Shown here: one piece after another, positions 47,130 through 57,997 of the stretch
Numbering within the stretch: the stretch's first letter is position 1
Layout of the letters: every line of letters begins with the position of its first letter
The notes under the pieces: model-generated
The model's database searches: none
The model's input: only the letters and a program-made list of their open reading frames with translations
What the model was told of the DNA's origin: nothing
Position numbers and translations under genes: made by a program
Assembly (NCBI RefSeq): GCF_000321225.1
Contig: NW_004450397.1
Coordinates: 969,653-1,033,652, forward strand
Reading direction: 5' to 3'
DNA: 64,000 nucleotides
Origin: Odobenus rosmarus divergens
Taxonomy: Eukaryota > Chordata > Mammalia > Carnivora > Odobenidae

Positions 47130-47440
47130 AACCACTTCTAAGCATACAGCTTGAACATATTTCCCTCGGAGTTGGGTACATCAATGAATTAAATTCTAGC
47201 CAAAAGAATATGGGCAAAAATAGTGTGTCATTTCCAGCCTTAGCTCATAGAAGCTTGCCACATGCAACATTCCCATTTTATTTTCACCCATCTGGCTGCA
47301 GTGATCCACAAGCCTACAGTGAGAATCACATGAAACTGGTAGGACACTAGACAGAAGTTCAACCAGAAACATCTGTACTGAACTGTTATACAATGAGAAA
47401 TAAGCCCTAGTGGGTTAAGCTGCTGTAATATAAGGATTTT
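47130..47440 (+). repeat. Possible older MaLR-type LTR
   Basis: Ends with ctgaactgttatacaatgagaaataagccctagtgggttaagctgctg, resembling the 3' end of older MLT1-type LTRs ('gactgttacatgagcaagaaataaac...gttaagccactg'). Upstream, attctagccaaaagaatatggg fits 'ttctggccaatgggatgt'. Confidence 0.45.
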
Positions 47441-47444
47441 ATGT

Positions 47445-48755
47445 TCTATTCACTGGTATTAGTCTATAAATTTTTACCACCTGATAGTTACCAAATCAAG
47501 ATATGATTGTGATGCATTTTAAATTGAAATTTTCAATTAAAAGTTAAAATTATTTCTCTAATAGTCTAAATTTTGTGCTGACAACATCTAGTGAAAGTAT
47601 GACCTCTTCTACTGTGAAACACAGATCTTAAGTAAAAATGGTAACTTGAAGACAGAAAATCCCAAAGAATTGTATTTTTTATCACTTTAAAAGCAAAAAG
47701 CATCCAAATGTAGTTATGAGGTGATGCCTAGATACTTTCTTTTAGCAAATTCAGGTGTCGGGATAATAACTGAATCATTTATTTGATGTACCTAATACTT
47801 TAAAGAAATCTGTGCAGTCCCCCAAAGGAAAGAAAAAGCAACAGCATACTCAGAAGTATTTCATCATTTGAAGATGATATAACAATGCTGACAGGTACAA
47901 AAGGTAACTACTTTGTTCTGTCATGCTGAGTTGTAGAAAACACAAAGTATTGTGTGACCTTTAGAGAAACAGCCAAAAAGTAGCTTGCTTTGTGGTGCTT
48001 AACGTGGGTATTTTTGGAATATTTGCGGGTCTTGATTTTTGTCAGTTGTGGCCAAAGTTATGTTGAGAGATCTCCGGCATCTGAGGAAAGAATGCTGATG
48101 CAGTAAACAAGTGTAGGGGGAAAGACTGAAAGGAAATTCACTGCTTACAGAAAACAAACTAGTTGTTGAGCATCTATGTATATGCAGGCTCCTTGGAAAT
48201 TTCCATCTATTAAATACTAGCTCCCAAACTGACCTGTATGTGTGTGTATTGGCCATGGTTGGCAATAGACCATATGGAGACTATCTCCTAATCCATTACT
48301 TGTTTTATACTCCTATTTCAAGTACTACTTTAAGGCTCTTCCTTGACTAGAGACTTCCACTGTAACTGACCCAAATTCTAGTCCTATCAAACTTCAGAAG
48401 AGAGCACAGTCCTGAGACTGGAAGATAGTACATATAAGTGATAAGCCGCTATTAAGTCTTATTTTTAAATGTATTTCACCACTTCCAGAAAACACAGTTA
48501 TATTTTTATTACAGTTAATTCCTTAACTCAAAGAAATAACAGAAAATTTCAGCCCTTTAGATTAGCATTCCTTAAAGTAAGTTCATAGGTAATATGCATT
48601 GGAATTACCTGAATATAAATATTTTAATCTCCAGAGTAAGCATTAAAAAGAATATAAAAAGGTATACCAAAAAGAAAATTTATCTAGAGAATTTTTTTTG
48701 TAATTTCTGATTTCTTGGTCAAATTTCAAAGCTATCTTTAAAGAGAAGTTCATTT
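47445..48755. other. Unique sequence without genes
   Basis: No gene. A weak MER5-like phrase (tatgcattggaattacctg) occurs near 48595. The 88-residue antisense frame at 47999-48265 has no recognised domain. Confidence 0.4.
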
Positions 48756-48759
48756 ACAA

Positions 48760-48850
48760 TATATACATGCATCAAATCATCATGTTGTACACTTTAAAAT
48801 TTTACAACGTTATATGTCATTTATAACTCAATAAAGCTGGAAAAATAAAT
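48760..48850 (+). mobile_element. L1 3' tail fragment
   Basis: aatcatcatgttgtacactttaaaattttacaacg...ttataactcaataaagctggaaaaataaat is the last part of an old L1 3' UTR with its AATAAA signal and A tail. Confidence 0.8.
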
Positions 48851-48854
48851 ACAA

Positions 48855-49920
48855 AGAAGTTAAACTCTTACATTTGAAGGCATAAGGTTCTTCACATACT
48901 TAATCAAATAATCAGATAGTTCACAAACAACTGTAATGCTATTACCGAACCCAAGGCCACCATAAATTCAATCTCTTAAATGGTATATGGAGTCTAGGAG
49001 CATCTATATATATTCAGAATATATATAGCTATCATAGTGGGTAATGATCCTAATTTCAGCATTCTAGAACATTTTCTTTAGTAGTCTTTATAAAAGGCTC
49101 TTAATATTCACAATGGCAATTATATAGGCTTCCCTCAAGCGTTTTCTTGAGCTTTAAAAAATGAGTATATTTCTGAAATTTTTCCAGTATTGTTTTCATT
49201 GCATCTCCAAATTTCTTCTTTGTCATCTGCCAATTCCAATAATCAACTGCTTCTGCACTCTGAAGTCTGCCAAGAACCTCTGAAAAACTTTTTGAATTAA
49301 AGTGACAATATTTTCTAATATTCTTAGACCTTGCATCTTTGCTTATACTTTCTCATATATTCTGAAATTCTAGTTTCTTCTTCCAGAATATTTCCCTAAA
49401 AGTAGAAGCTAGGAACGGCCTACATAAAACTTTGCTCAAAGTATTTTGTCAATTTCTTTGGAAATGATGATGAAAAATAATTACCTAAAAAAACCATTAC
49501 CCAAGCATGACGAGTCCAAGGCAAATAACTGCTAATTTTTCAAAATCTCAGAGTGAAAACATACAATAGTAGTGAGATGTACTATACCATTTCATAATAT
49601 ATTGTTACAATTTCTCTTTTATTATGACTCTTTTAATTCATTTGATATATGCTTTTTATAAAATTGCTTTCTTATATAAATAATACTAAGGTCTTAATAG
49701 CAATGAGGTCAAATTCTATTGATGTTATTACTGGTCAAGATTCAAATATCTTCCTCAGTCTGGCATCACAAGGGATTAAAACTTTAACATGCTTCTTTAA
49801 TTTTGTATAAAAATTATTACACAGTATTCTGTGGTTTATCATAAGTCATCACTGTTAGAATTACTTGTAAATAATTTATTTTAAATAAATTTATGTTCCA
49901 CATTCCCAATATGCAGTGTT
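48855..49920. other. Unique AT-rich sequence without genes
   Basis: No recognised feature. A short palindromic atatatat...atatatag stretch near 49003-49030. Confidence 0.4.
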
Positions 49921-49924
49921 ACAA

Positions 49925-50160
49925 TGGGAAGAACTACACCTAGCTTTGGAGTCAAACAGGAATTTAGATAATGCCTCTACTGCTTTCTAGCTAGGTAAGC
50001 TTAGGTAAATTTCTTCATTGATAGCATGTGAATAAAAATTCCTACAACGCAGGATGTTTTTCATATTCTAATGAAATATTCTATGTAAAGCATCTATCAC
50101 AGAGCCTGACATATAGTATGCATTCCATAAACACCATGTAAAACTATTGTTACTGATACT
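49925..50160 (+). repeat. MIR SINE, nearly complete
   Basis: Forward MIR in order: cacctagctttggagtcaaac, gcctctactgctttctagct, aggtaagcttaggtaaatttc, atgtaaagcatctatcacagagcctgacatatagtatgcattccataaac. Confidence 0.85.
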
Positions 50161-50164
50161 ACAA

Positions 50165-50708
50165 ACTGATTAGTTATTAGGTGAGTTAGAAGTTGTTGAT
50201 ATATGCAATATGGGCTTCATTTCACTAGAGTTTATCTGATCCTAATGAAGTAATTTCCTAAATCTGGGACCTTTAGAATACTTTCAATGCTTAATTAACA
50301 ATGAAATATCCCAAGAATTCACTACCAAATATCAGCATATAGCATATATTTGTAGAAACATTTAAGTGTAACATTAAATAAACATTTAACATTTCTATCA
50401 TTAGAAGCACTTTAAAACTGAAAAGACATGACACAAACTATTTCAGTTCACTTTGTTCTCAAATGTATTTACTTACATCACACTTTACTAGACATGACAC
50501 AAAAGCATAATCATTTAGCTATAGGTATGATGATTATATAATTACTCTCATCTAATAGATTTGGCTAATGATAAATTTGGGTGTTTTCCAGTACAGCTTT
50601 AAGCTATTGTGTAATATAAATAAAACTGAAGTGTACATAAGTCTACATATTTATGTAAGCTATAGAAGTAATAAACTGGTTTGACAAGGTATAGAAGAAA
50701 GGAGAAAA
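50165..50708. other. Unique AT-rich sequence without genes
   Basis: Contains two near-identical phrases (acatgacacaaactatttcag and actagacatgacacaaaagc) but no recognised element. Confidence 0.4.
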
Positions 50709-50712
50709 GTAT

Positions 50713-50960
50713 AGTTTTTTTTTAATTTTCAACCATTTTTTAATCTAAATTCAATTAATGAACATATAGTATATTAGTTTCAGAGGTAGAGTTTAGTGAT
50801 TTCATCAGTTGCATTTAACACCCAGTGCTCATTATATCACGTGCCCTCCTTAATGCCCATCACCCAGTTACCCCATCCACCTCCCCTCCAACAACCCTCA
50901 GTTTGTTTCCTATAGTTAAGAGTCTCTGATGGTTTGTCTCCCTCTCTGATTTCATCTTAT
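50713..50960 (-). mobile_element. Carnivore L1 3' end, reverse, older subfamily
   Basis: ttaatgaacatatagtatattagtttcagaggtagagtttagtgatt, cccagtgctcattatatcac, cccatcacccagttacccca, ctcagtttgtttcctatag. It is related to the other L1 ends but is a distinct, older 3' UTR variant. Confidence 0.88.
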
Positions 50961-51133
50961 TTTAGAAAAGTCTATAGTTTTAAAATATTTTAAAGACTAA
51001 GATCTTAGTGACCTTGTCATTTCATGTCTTCTGGTCCTAACTCATAAATAGGATTTGATTAAAAGGTTTTTCATAATCAATGATACTACTTGTTTAGACA
51101 TTTGAAAAATTAGAGTAAAAACAAATTTTAAAT

Positions 51134-51234
51134 AATATTATTTAAATGGCGGGTTTATTATTATTAGATGGCAGGTATATATTCAGCAATATTATTTAAA
51201 TGGCGGGTTAATATTATTAGATGGCAGGTATTCA
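51134..51234. repeat. 54-bp tandem duplication
   Basis: Unit 1 (51134-51187) and unit 2 (51188-51234) share aatattatttaaatggcggg and attattagatggcaggta. Unit 2 lacks a few bases. It abuts an L1 fragment. Confidence 0.9.
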
Positions 51235-51241
51235 TCCTTTG

Positions 51242-51625
51242 AGTAATATTTCATTGTATATATGTACCTGGAACCGGAAGGGATTACGCTAAGTGAAATA
51301 AGTCAGGCAGAGAAAGACAATTATCATATGGTTTCACTCATATGTGGAAAATAAGGAATATCACGGAAGACCAGAGGGGAAGGGAGGGAAAATTGAAGGG
51401 GGAGATCAGAGAGGCAGACAAACCATGAGAGACTGTGGACTCCAGGAAACAATCTGAGGGTTTCAGAGGGGAGGGGGCTGGGGGATGGTGTAGTCAGGTG
51501 ATGGGTATTAAGGAGGGCACATGTTGTGATGAGCACTGGGTGTTACATGCAACTAATGAATCATTGAATACTACATCAAAAACTAATGATGTACTATACA
51601 GTGGCTAACCGAACAAAATAAAAAA
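51242..51625 (+). mobile_element. Carnivore L1 3' end
   Basis: ORF2 tail and 3' UTR: ttacgctaagtgaaataagtcaggcagag, ttcactcatatgtggaaaat, aaaccatgagagactgtgga, gggtattaaggagggcacatg, gtgatgagcactgggtgtta, ending in caaaataaaaaataataat. 5' truncated. Confidence 0.93.
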
Positions 51626-51629
51626 TAAT

Positions 51630-52380
51630 AATAATATTAGGGCAGGGTAGGAAAAAATGAATTATCAGACTATGAAATTCCTTAATAGAAGACCACATAA
51701 TTGCCAGTAGGTAGAATAGCAGGGCAATTCAATTTTTTTAGATTATATTTATCAGATTGAAAAGCCTAAAATCATGTCAGTCATCAATATTTTAAGTGGG
51801 ACATTTGCTAACATGGCATGACACTCATTCATATTCCACTAGTAAAATATCTATCTGGAAAAATAATATCTGGAAGACACTGATAATCATTAGTCATGGC
51901 AGTTCAAATCCCTATTAATAGAGAATTGAAGTAAAATTATTTTCTAAGTATATATAGAATAACCAGGAGTATCAAATGACTTTATTATTTTGAAGACTAT
52001 TTGATTTATAGCCAATGAAATCATAACAAAATACTAAGAAGAAAACATTAAATGTAATGCAATGACTATGTATCAATGATTAGTCCAGTTTGTTTATGGC
52101 AGGGCTCAAGAGATACTTTTAAAAGGGAAGAAAACAGTTCATCTTCCTCCAAATTAAGTATTTCTACCTGCAAATATATTTAAAAAGTTTCACTTAATAT
52201 AGATGTATACAACCAAAGATGCCACTTTAGTGTTAACTTTTTTTTATTTTATGTATCTTCTCAAACAATTTTAGACCTTCTGCAAACAGTGTACCTTTTC
52301 TCTGAAAGCTGGTAAACATTTTATACTGGGCTTCTAAAGGCAACACTCTGTGGGAGGTAAAATACTTTCTACCCTAAACA
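51630..52380. other. Unique AT-rich sequence without genes
   Basis: No recognised feature. Confidence 0.4.
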
Positions 52381-52384
52381 CAAA

Positions 52385-52475
52385 AGGTTCATGAGAATCA
52401 AATAACCTTACCTAAAGTTTTAAGTATAGTGTTTAGGGAATAATGGATACTTAAGGATACCCAAAGGAGGAGTTT
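52385..52475 (+). repeat. Possible MIR SINE fragment
   Basis: agaatcaaataaccttacct...taagtatagtgtttagggaataatgg is a weak match to the MIR 3' half ('gattaaatgagataatgc...gcttagcacagtgcct'). Confidence 0.3.
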
Positions 52476-52629
52476 TAAAACATAATGAAATTTTGCAATT
52501 ATCTATGCAACAAAGATCTGGAATTTATAACTGTGTTCCTAACAACTCTGAGCAACCCTCCTTTTCATTGTCAGTCACCATTCTCACATCTCTTTCAGAC
52601 CTGGATTCTATAACACTAGTAGACACCTG

Positions 52630-52772
52630 CTTGTTTTTTTTTTTAAAAAAAAAAATAGGTTCCATGCCCAGTGTGGAGCCTAGTGTGGGGCTTGAACTCA
52701 CAACCCTGAGATCAAGACCTGAGGTGAGATTGAGAGTTGGACATTTAACCAACGGAGCCATCCAGGTGCCCC
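52630..52772 (-). mobile_element. Arctoid SINE (SINEC), reverse, shortened
   Basis: T/A tail, ggttccatgcccagtgtggagcc, ccctgagatcaagacctgagg, ccaacggagccatccaggtgcccc. The CT-rich middle is missing. Duplication ag-tagacacct / agtagatacct. It is the source of the two 70- to 108-residue frames across it. Confidence 0.9.
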
Positions 52773-52949
52773 TAAGTAGATACCTAATTTTTCCTTCAAA
52801 CTTAACTATTTCTTCCTAATGCCTACAAGGGATGGTCAAAGTGAAGAAGAAGACCTGCGGATGAGTCTGCTACTTACATAATGGAACAAATAAGTCAGGG
52901 TATTGTATTTGAAGATTTAGGGTTTGTATCAATTAAAATAGTTTGGCTA

Positions 52950-53360
52950 TAAATATGGCTTAAAAAATAAGGGATTTATTATATATAGAAGGTCCAGAGA
53001 TAGAGATAATCCAGGGTTGGTTCAGGGGCTCAACAAGGTCATGGAGAATCCAAGTGTTTGTCTTTCCACTCTGCCTTTCTTGGGCTGTTACTGATGTCTA
53101 CACCTGGGACCACAGGCTGGACTGCCACAATTCCAGATGACAGATGGTGACATGATGATGTCTAGCCAAAATGATGAATGCTTCGCCTGTGTATCCCTTT
53201 TCATTAGTAAGGAAACCTTTTTCCTGAAGCCCATCACACTTCCCCTTTCACTGACCAGTATTCTATCCCATTTTCATAACTGAATCAAGCACTAGGATGG
53301 GAAATGAAATTGGTTTAAAGTAATTATGATTCTCCCCTCAGGAATGGGGGACAACTCAAC
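52950..53360. repeat. Probable ancient dispersed repeat, family unassigned
   Basis: Composition and phrases (aagggatttattatatatagaaggtccagag, ccagggttggttcaggggctcaacaaggtcatgg, tattagtaaggaaaccttttt) resemble a common old mammalian repeat whose name I cannot give. No gene-like frame. Confidence 0.4.
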
Positions 53361-53424
53361 TAAATGTTACTCTGCTAGTAAGAAATAAGTAAAGGAAGTT
53401 GAAAACACCCACTATTAATTTCTA

Positions 53425-53493
53425 CCCCATGCCTTTGGAGTCAGGAAAAATTTGACTTAAATCCCCACTTTGTATCTTACAAACCTTTCGACT
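53425..53493 (+). repeat. MIR SINE fragment cut by a SINEC
   Basis: tttggagtcaggaaaaatttgacttaaatccccactttgtatcttac resembles the MIR opening ('ggagtcagacagacctgggttcgaatcctggctctgccac'). Confidence 0.5.
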
Positions 53494-53495
53494 TC

Positions 53496-53694
53496 ATTTT
53501 TTTTTTTTTAAAGATTTTATTTATTTATTTGACAGAGAGACACAGCGAGAGAGAGAACACAAGCAGGGGGAGTGGGAGAGAGAGAAGCAGGCTTCCCGTG
53601 GAGCAGGGAGCCCGATGCGGGGCTCGATCCCAGGACCCTGGGACCATGACCTGAGCCGAAGGCAGACGCTTAAAAACTGAGCCACCCAGGTGCC
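53496..53694 (-). mobile_element. Arctoid SINE (SINEC), reverse, young
   Basis: aaagattttatttatttattt, gacagagagacacagcgaga, gcccgatgcggggctcgatc, ctgagccacccaggtgcccc: close to consensus. The target duplication is short and unclear (near cacttttt). Forms an inverted pair with the SINE 75 bp downstream. Confidence 0.95.
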
Positions 53695-53768
53695 CCACTT
53701 TTTGACGTTATACAATTATTTCACCTTTTTGAGAAATATAGATATAGAACTATAAGAGATACAGATAC

Positions 53769-53975
53769 AGGTGCCTGGATGGCTCAGTCAGTTAAGCGTC
53801 TGCCTTCAGCTCAGGTCGTGATCCCAGGGTCCTGGGATGGAGCCCCATGTCCAGCTCCCTGCTCACTGGGGAGCCTGCTTCTCCCTCTCCCTCTGCCCAT
53901 CCCCCCTCTCCCTCTGCCCCTCTCCCTGCTTGGGCTCTCTCACGCTCTCTCTCAAACAAAATCTTTTTAAAAAAT
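53769..53975 (+). mobile_element. Arctoid SINE (SINEC)
   Basis: aggtgcctggatggctcagt, cagttaagcgtctgccttca, a tandemly expanded ctccctctgcccct segment and tctctctcaaacaaaatctt. Duplication agatacagat on both sides. Confidence 0.95.
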
Positions 53976-54004
53976 AGATACAGATGTAAATACAGATATA
54001 ATAT

Positions 54005-54422
54005 AGATATTTTTCAACTTTTTTTAAATTTTTTATTGTTATGTTAATCACCATACATTACATCATTAGTTTTGGATGTAGTGTTCCATGATTCATTGCT
54101 TGTGCACAACACCCAGTGCTCCATGCAGAACATGCCCTCCTTAATACCCATCACCAGGCTAACCCATCCTCCCACCCACCTCCCCTCTAGAACCCTCAGT
54201 TTGTTTTTCAGAGTCCATCATCTCTCATGGTTCATCTCCCCCTCCAATTTACCCCCCTTCATTNNNNNNNNNNNNNNNNNNNNNNNNNNNNNNNNNNNNN
54301 NNNNNNNNNNNNNTCATGGTTCATCTCCCCCTCCAATTTACCCCCCTTCATTCTTCCCCTCCTGCTATCTTTTTTTTTTCTTAACATATATTACATTATT
54401 TGTTTCAGAGGTACAGATCTGT
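54005..54422 (-). mobile_element. Carnivore L1 3' end, reverse, containing an assembly gap
   Basis: ttattgttatgttaatcacc, ggatgtagtgttccatgatt, catcaccaggctaacccatc, then a run of N, then the same L1 text resumes and ends at gtttcagaggtacagatctg. The 39 bases on each side of the N run are identical. Confidence 0.92.
54264..54313. other. Assembly gap (50 N)
   Basis: Exactly fifty N. The 39 bp before it (54225-54263) are repeated word for word after it (54314-54352), so the two contig ends probably overlap and the gap may hide no sequence. Confidence 0.95.
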
Positions 54423-54424
54423 GA

Positions 54425-54525
54425 TATTTTAAACAGGTCTGTATTGTCAGAACTATAGAGATAATTTATGTGAAAGTACCTAGCACAGAGCCTGATATAT
54501 GGTGTAGGCCAATAAATATTATTTT
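54425..54525 (+). repeat. MIR SINE 3' fragment
   Basis: ttatgtgaaagtacctagcacagagcctgatatatggtgtaggccaataaatattatt is the MIR ending. Confidence 0.75.
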
Positions 54526-54879
54526 AATGTTTCCTTTCATCTTAATGCCCTCCCCATTTCCTTCCTTTCTATAAACAAAGCCCAGTAGCTTTCCAAGACA
54601 CATGACCTAAATTTGATTCTGTCTCTAAAATTTTCAAGTCCAAAGGTCTTTTACTTGGTATTTACTTTAATATTTCACTCTATGTATACTGCTATATCTA
54701 AAAATCAGGGTTGCCAAATACTAGTTTATTTGAACAGTGGGTCATGTACCCTGATTCATACATGTATACATACATATACACACACTTTTTATTAGATAAA
54801 TACTGTAAATCAAACCAGCACATAAACCTCATCAATTACTTTAAGAAGGAACAAACAAGCAAGCACTCTCTTAGTTAGA

Positions 54880-55310
54880 GATAAAAGGTTCCTTGTGACC
54901 TCTCTCTACATTTTCAGTCTCATCCTCTGCCCATCCCTGACATTTATTTTTTATCACACTGGATTAATTGTCCACTGTACTTTCCATTATAATTTCCAGC
55001 TCCTTTAAGTCTGTGGTAGACTCCTCTCTCTGGAATACTCTCCTCACTGTTCTTCATTTGAATAATTCTTGTTCATCTTCATGACTCATTTCAGAAAACA
55101 TCTCCCCCCAAAAATCTTTCCAACCTCAAAGTTGGGCTAAATGTTCCTTTTTTTTTTGGTTCATTCCAGAGCACCTTCTGCATACCATTTATCATAAAAT
55201 ACTGAAAGTAGCTATTTTTACATCTGCCTTCTTCACTAGATTCTTTGACATGTTCCTGATTCAACTCCTGGTACAGAAGTAGCTACTCAATAAATGTGTA
55301 TTAAATGAAA
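54880..55310 (+). repeat. L2 LINE 3' end
   Basis: tctctctggaatactctcct, catgactcatttcagaaaacatctcc, aaatctttccaacctc, accatttatcataaaatactg and the terminus cagaagtagctactcaataaatgtgtattaaatg all match the L2 3' third in order. Confidence 0.75.
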
Positions 55311-55464
55311 TAAATTTTGTTTTGTATATACAGTATTGTGAGCTGGAATACCAAAGACAAAGTACCTTACATAAATTAATGTAATAGTTTTGAAAAATAA
55401 TTATCTAAAGCATTAAATATAGCATGAAAAATAACTATCTAAAAAAGATCTTGATATAAAAATA

Positions 55465-55685
55465 CAGTAATATTTCTTGAGTACTTACTATGAGCCAAAT
55501 ATCATGCTAAGTGCTTTATACACATTTTCCTATATAATCATCCAAACAACCTCAGGAAGTAGGGGTGTATTTTCTTTCATTTTAAAGATGAAGATACTAA
55601 GGCACAGAGAAGTTAAGTTTTCCAAGATCACACAGCTAGCAACTCCCAAACCTAGACCCTAAAGTTCGTATTTTAGTTATTATAT
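55465..55685 (-). repeat. MIR SINE, reverse, nearly complete
   Basis: Complement of MIR: gtacttactatgagccaaatatcatgctaagtgctttatacac, aacaacctcaggaagtaggg, agatgaagatactaaggcac, gatcacacagctagcaactcc. Confidence 0.9.
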
Positions 55686-55735
55686 CCTAGAACAGACCAT
55701 TCTCCATATGTTACCTGATTCGTTATCCATTCTTT

Positions 55736-55928
55736 TTTTTTAAGATTTTATTTATTTATTTGACAGAGAGAGACACAGCGAGAGAGTGAGCACAAGCAGG
55801 GGGAGCGGGAGAGAGAGAGACAGGCTTCCTGCGGAGCAGGGAGCCCGATGGGGGCTCGATCCCAGGACCCCGGGATCATGACCTGAGCCGAAGGCAGACG
55901 CTTAATGACTGAGCCACCCAGGCGCCCC
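55736..55928 (-). mobile_element. Arctoid SINE (SINEC), reverse, young
   Basis: Near-consensus: aagattttatttatttattt, gacagagagagacacagcga, ggctcgatcccaggaccccg, tgactgagccacccaggcgc. Target duplication gttatccattctt on both sides. Confidence 0.97.
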
Positions 55929-56107
55929 TTGTTATCCATTCTTAATTGGAAATAAGACAACTAAACTTTATAGGAATTAAAAAAATCATTTCTATAGACA
56001 TGAAAAGACAATAGTATTTTATTCCAACTTTTTTCTCCCTTTATTGAAATCCATGTTTGTTCACCATCAATAGCACCTGTGTTGATCTTCTGCATTGAAA
56101 TTGTGGA

Positions 56108-56240
56108 AATACAGCTGACTCTTGAACAGCGTGGGGGTTAGGGGACTGACCCCTACTGCAGTCAAAAATCTGCTTATAACTTTTGACTCCTGGCAAATTT
56201 AACCTGTAATAACCTCCTATTGACCAGAAGCCTTACTGGT
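56108..56240 (+). repeat. DNA-transposon edge (Tigger-like, unassigned)
   Basis: cagctgactcttgaacagcgtgggggttaggg...tctgcttataacttttgactcc...cctattgaccagaagcctta matches the end of a common mammalian DNA transposon ('ttgacccttgaacaacgcgggggttagggg'). Only one end is present. I recall it as Tc1/mariner Tigger-like but cannot assign the family firmly. Confidence 0.65.
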
Positions 56241-56244
56241 CTCT

Positions 56245-57360
56245 TCCACTTGTTGGATGCTTATTCTTAGGGAAATAATTTCTCTGAGTCTTAAATTTAT
56301 TTTCTGTAAAATAACTGGAAAAATGATCATTTTGAAAACTATTGCAAACAATTCCAAGTCTCATATATATTAGAAACAGCGCAAACATTAAAATGTATTT
56401 AATATTACAATAACCAAAATAATCTGCAATGTCACTGGAATGTGCTGAATTTATATGCTTATTAATAAAAATTACCCAGAGGTTCTGAGTATATCAAGTA
56501 TTGTAGTGACTGATGTTCTTTCCTGGATGGCAAATATATTAAAATCCTTTAATCCTGACTTTTTATATAGATTGAAATAGTCTAATTGTGGATCCAGGGC
56601 CAAATATTTTTCTTAGTCTTGGTCTTTAAATCAGGCTGTTTGATCCCACTTCTGGGCAATGCCTGTTAGGTGTTGGACAAATGAATGGCAGAATGTATAA
56701 ATAATTGCAATGGACTGACTCTCACTGAACTATGTTTGCATGATTTCTATAAATTTTAATGTGAGACAAGTTTGAGCAAAGGCTTTAATTTTAGGCCCTA
56801 AATCACTGCATATTTTTATATTGTCCACTTAATATCGATTAAAAAATCTAAGAATAAATGTGAATCACAATTTAAAATTGAAAATTACCAAATCTCCCAA
56901 AGTTTCATTAAGAAAAAATGTAAAGGTGTCTTAGTTTTAGTTTGTTCTATAGCATAGAGCTTATTTTCCCTTATTATATTAAACATTTCAAAATGCTATT
57001 AATGGCACTTTTTAGGGAGGCTTGAGGACAATGTGAAGGAAATGAAATTGTCATGTCTTGAATTAGAAAAGCTTAAACATACATTGTCACCTTTGCTCAA
57101 AAACTATTTGTAGTCACCACATCACTATGTTCAATCAATAAAATTTTTTCAGATCAATATTTTGCCAATTGATGAAAAGTTAACAGAAAAATATATCGAA
57201 TTCAGGAAAATAGACTGTTTACTATATATCCACCACATCATTATTATCAATAACTTTCCAAATGCTTAGTATCCAGGGATTATTTGCTGTGTGTTGAGTG
57301 GTAAATTCAATCTAGTAAAAATAGTCTGTGTAAACTTTTCCTTGTTAGCATGAGAGGAAC
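56245..57360. other. Unique AT-rich sequence without genes
   Basis: No young repeats over 1.1 kb. Interval 56640-56820 is mixed in composition. No gene recognised. Confidence 0.45.
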
Positions 57361-57412
57361 TACAATCCAAGGTCGGTTCTTTTCTTTCATTCTCTTCTTC
57401 TTCTCTCTCCAG

Positions 57413-57452
57413 CCATGGAAATAGAGCTCAGTTATTTCTGCATGGATGCAAG
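57413..57452 (+). other. Candidate 40-nt exon or conserved element
   Basis: A long pyrimidine tract (57375-57410, almost all C/T) ends in CAG at 57410-57412. The next 40 nt begin ccATGG, an optimal Kozak start (M-E-I-E-L-S-Y-F-C-M-D-A), and end in gcaag|gtgaat, a plausible donor. Read through, the genomic frame hits TGA two codons later, so it would only be coding if spliced at this donor. The surroundings to about 57700 are repeat-free. Signals only; a regulatory element or chance are the alternatives. Confidence 0.25.
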
Positions 57453-57865
57453 GTGAATGAGGCTGTCGCTTCTCCTTGCAGTGCTATTCATTACAGGTCA
57501 CTGACAGAATACAGCTATTTTTTAAATGAAAAAAAAAAGTTATATAGCATTATCTCACTTACTCGGGTATTTGAAAGAAATGTGCAGGGTGTTATTTATT
57601 TATACAGAAATCTGCTAACCAGGAGGCATCATCTTGCTTTGAAGGGCCTCCTGATGGCAAAGGGAACAACACTGTTATTATAAGAATTAAAACACTGCAC
57701 ACTGTATGAAAAAAAATATAACACAATCCTACAATGCGGAGCTGTTTCAATTTTTGACCTGTAAAAATACATTAATACATTACTCCAATAAGGAAAAATG
57801 TAGGAAAGAAAACTTAAAAGGGTATCACTAATTGGGAATATCTATGCACTTTCCATTGTTCTCAG

Positions 57866-57922
57866 CTATGATATATATTATATATATGTAAATCATACAT
57901 ATATATCATACACACACACTAT
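57866..57922. repeat. TA/CA microsatellite
   Basis: atgatatatattatatatatgtaaatcatacatatatatcatacacacacac; partly palindromic. Confidence 0.85.
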
Positions 57923-57997
57923 TTGTTTAATGAATAGTGTTTGGTGACAATATCACTGGCCAATTTTGACCATAAATCAGTCTAATGTAATAATAAA

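Noticed and set aside
52493..52819. 108-residue sense frame
   Set aside because: Its second half runs through a reverse SINEC; the first half has no recognisable domain.
57453..57683. 76-residue frame downstream of the candidate exon
   Set aside because: It starts at GTG, not ATG, is in a different frame from the ATG of the candidate exon, and contains a Lys run from an A tract.
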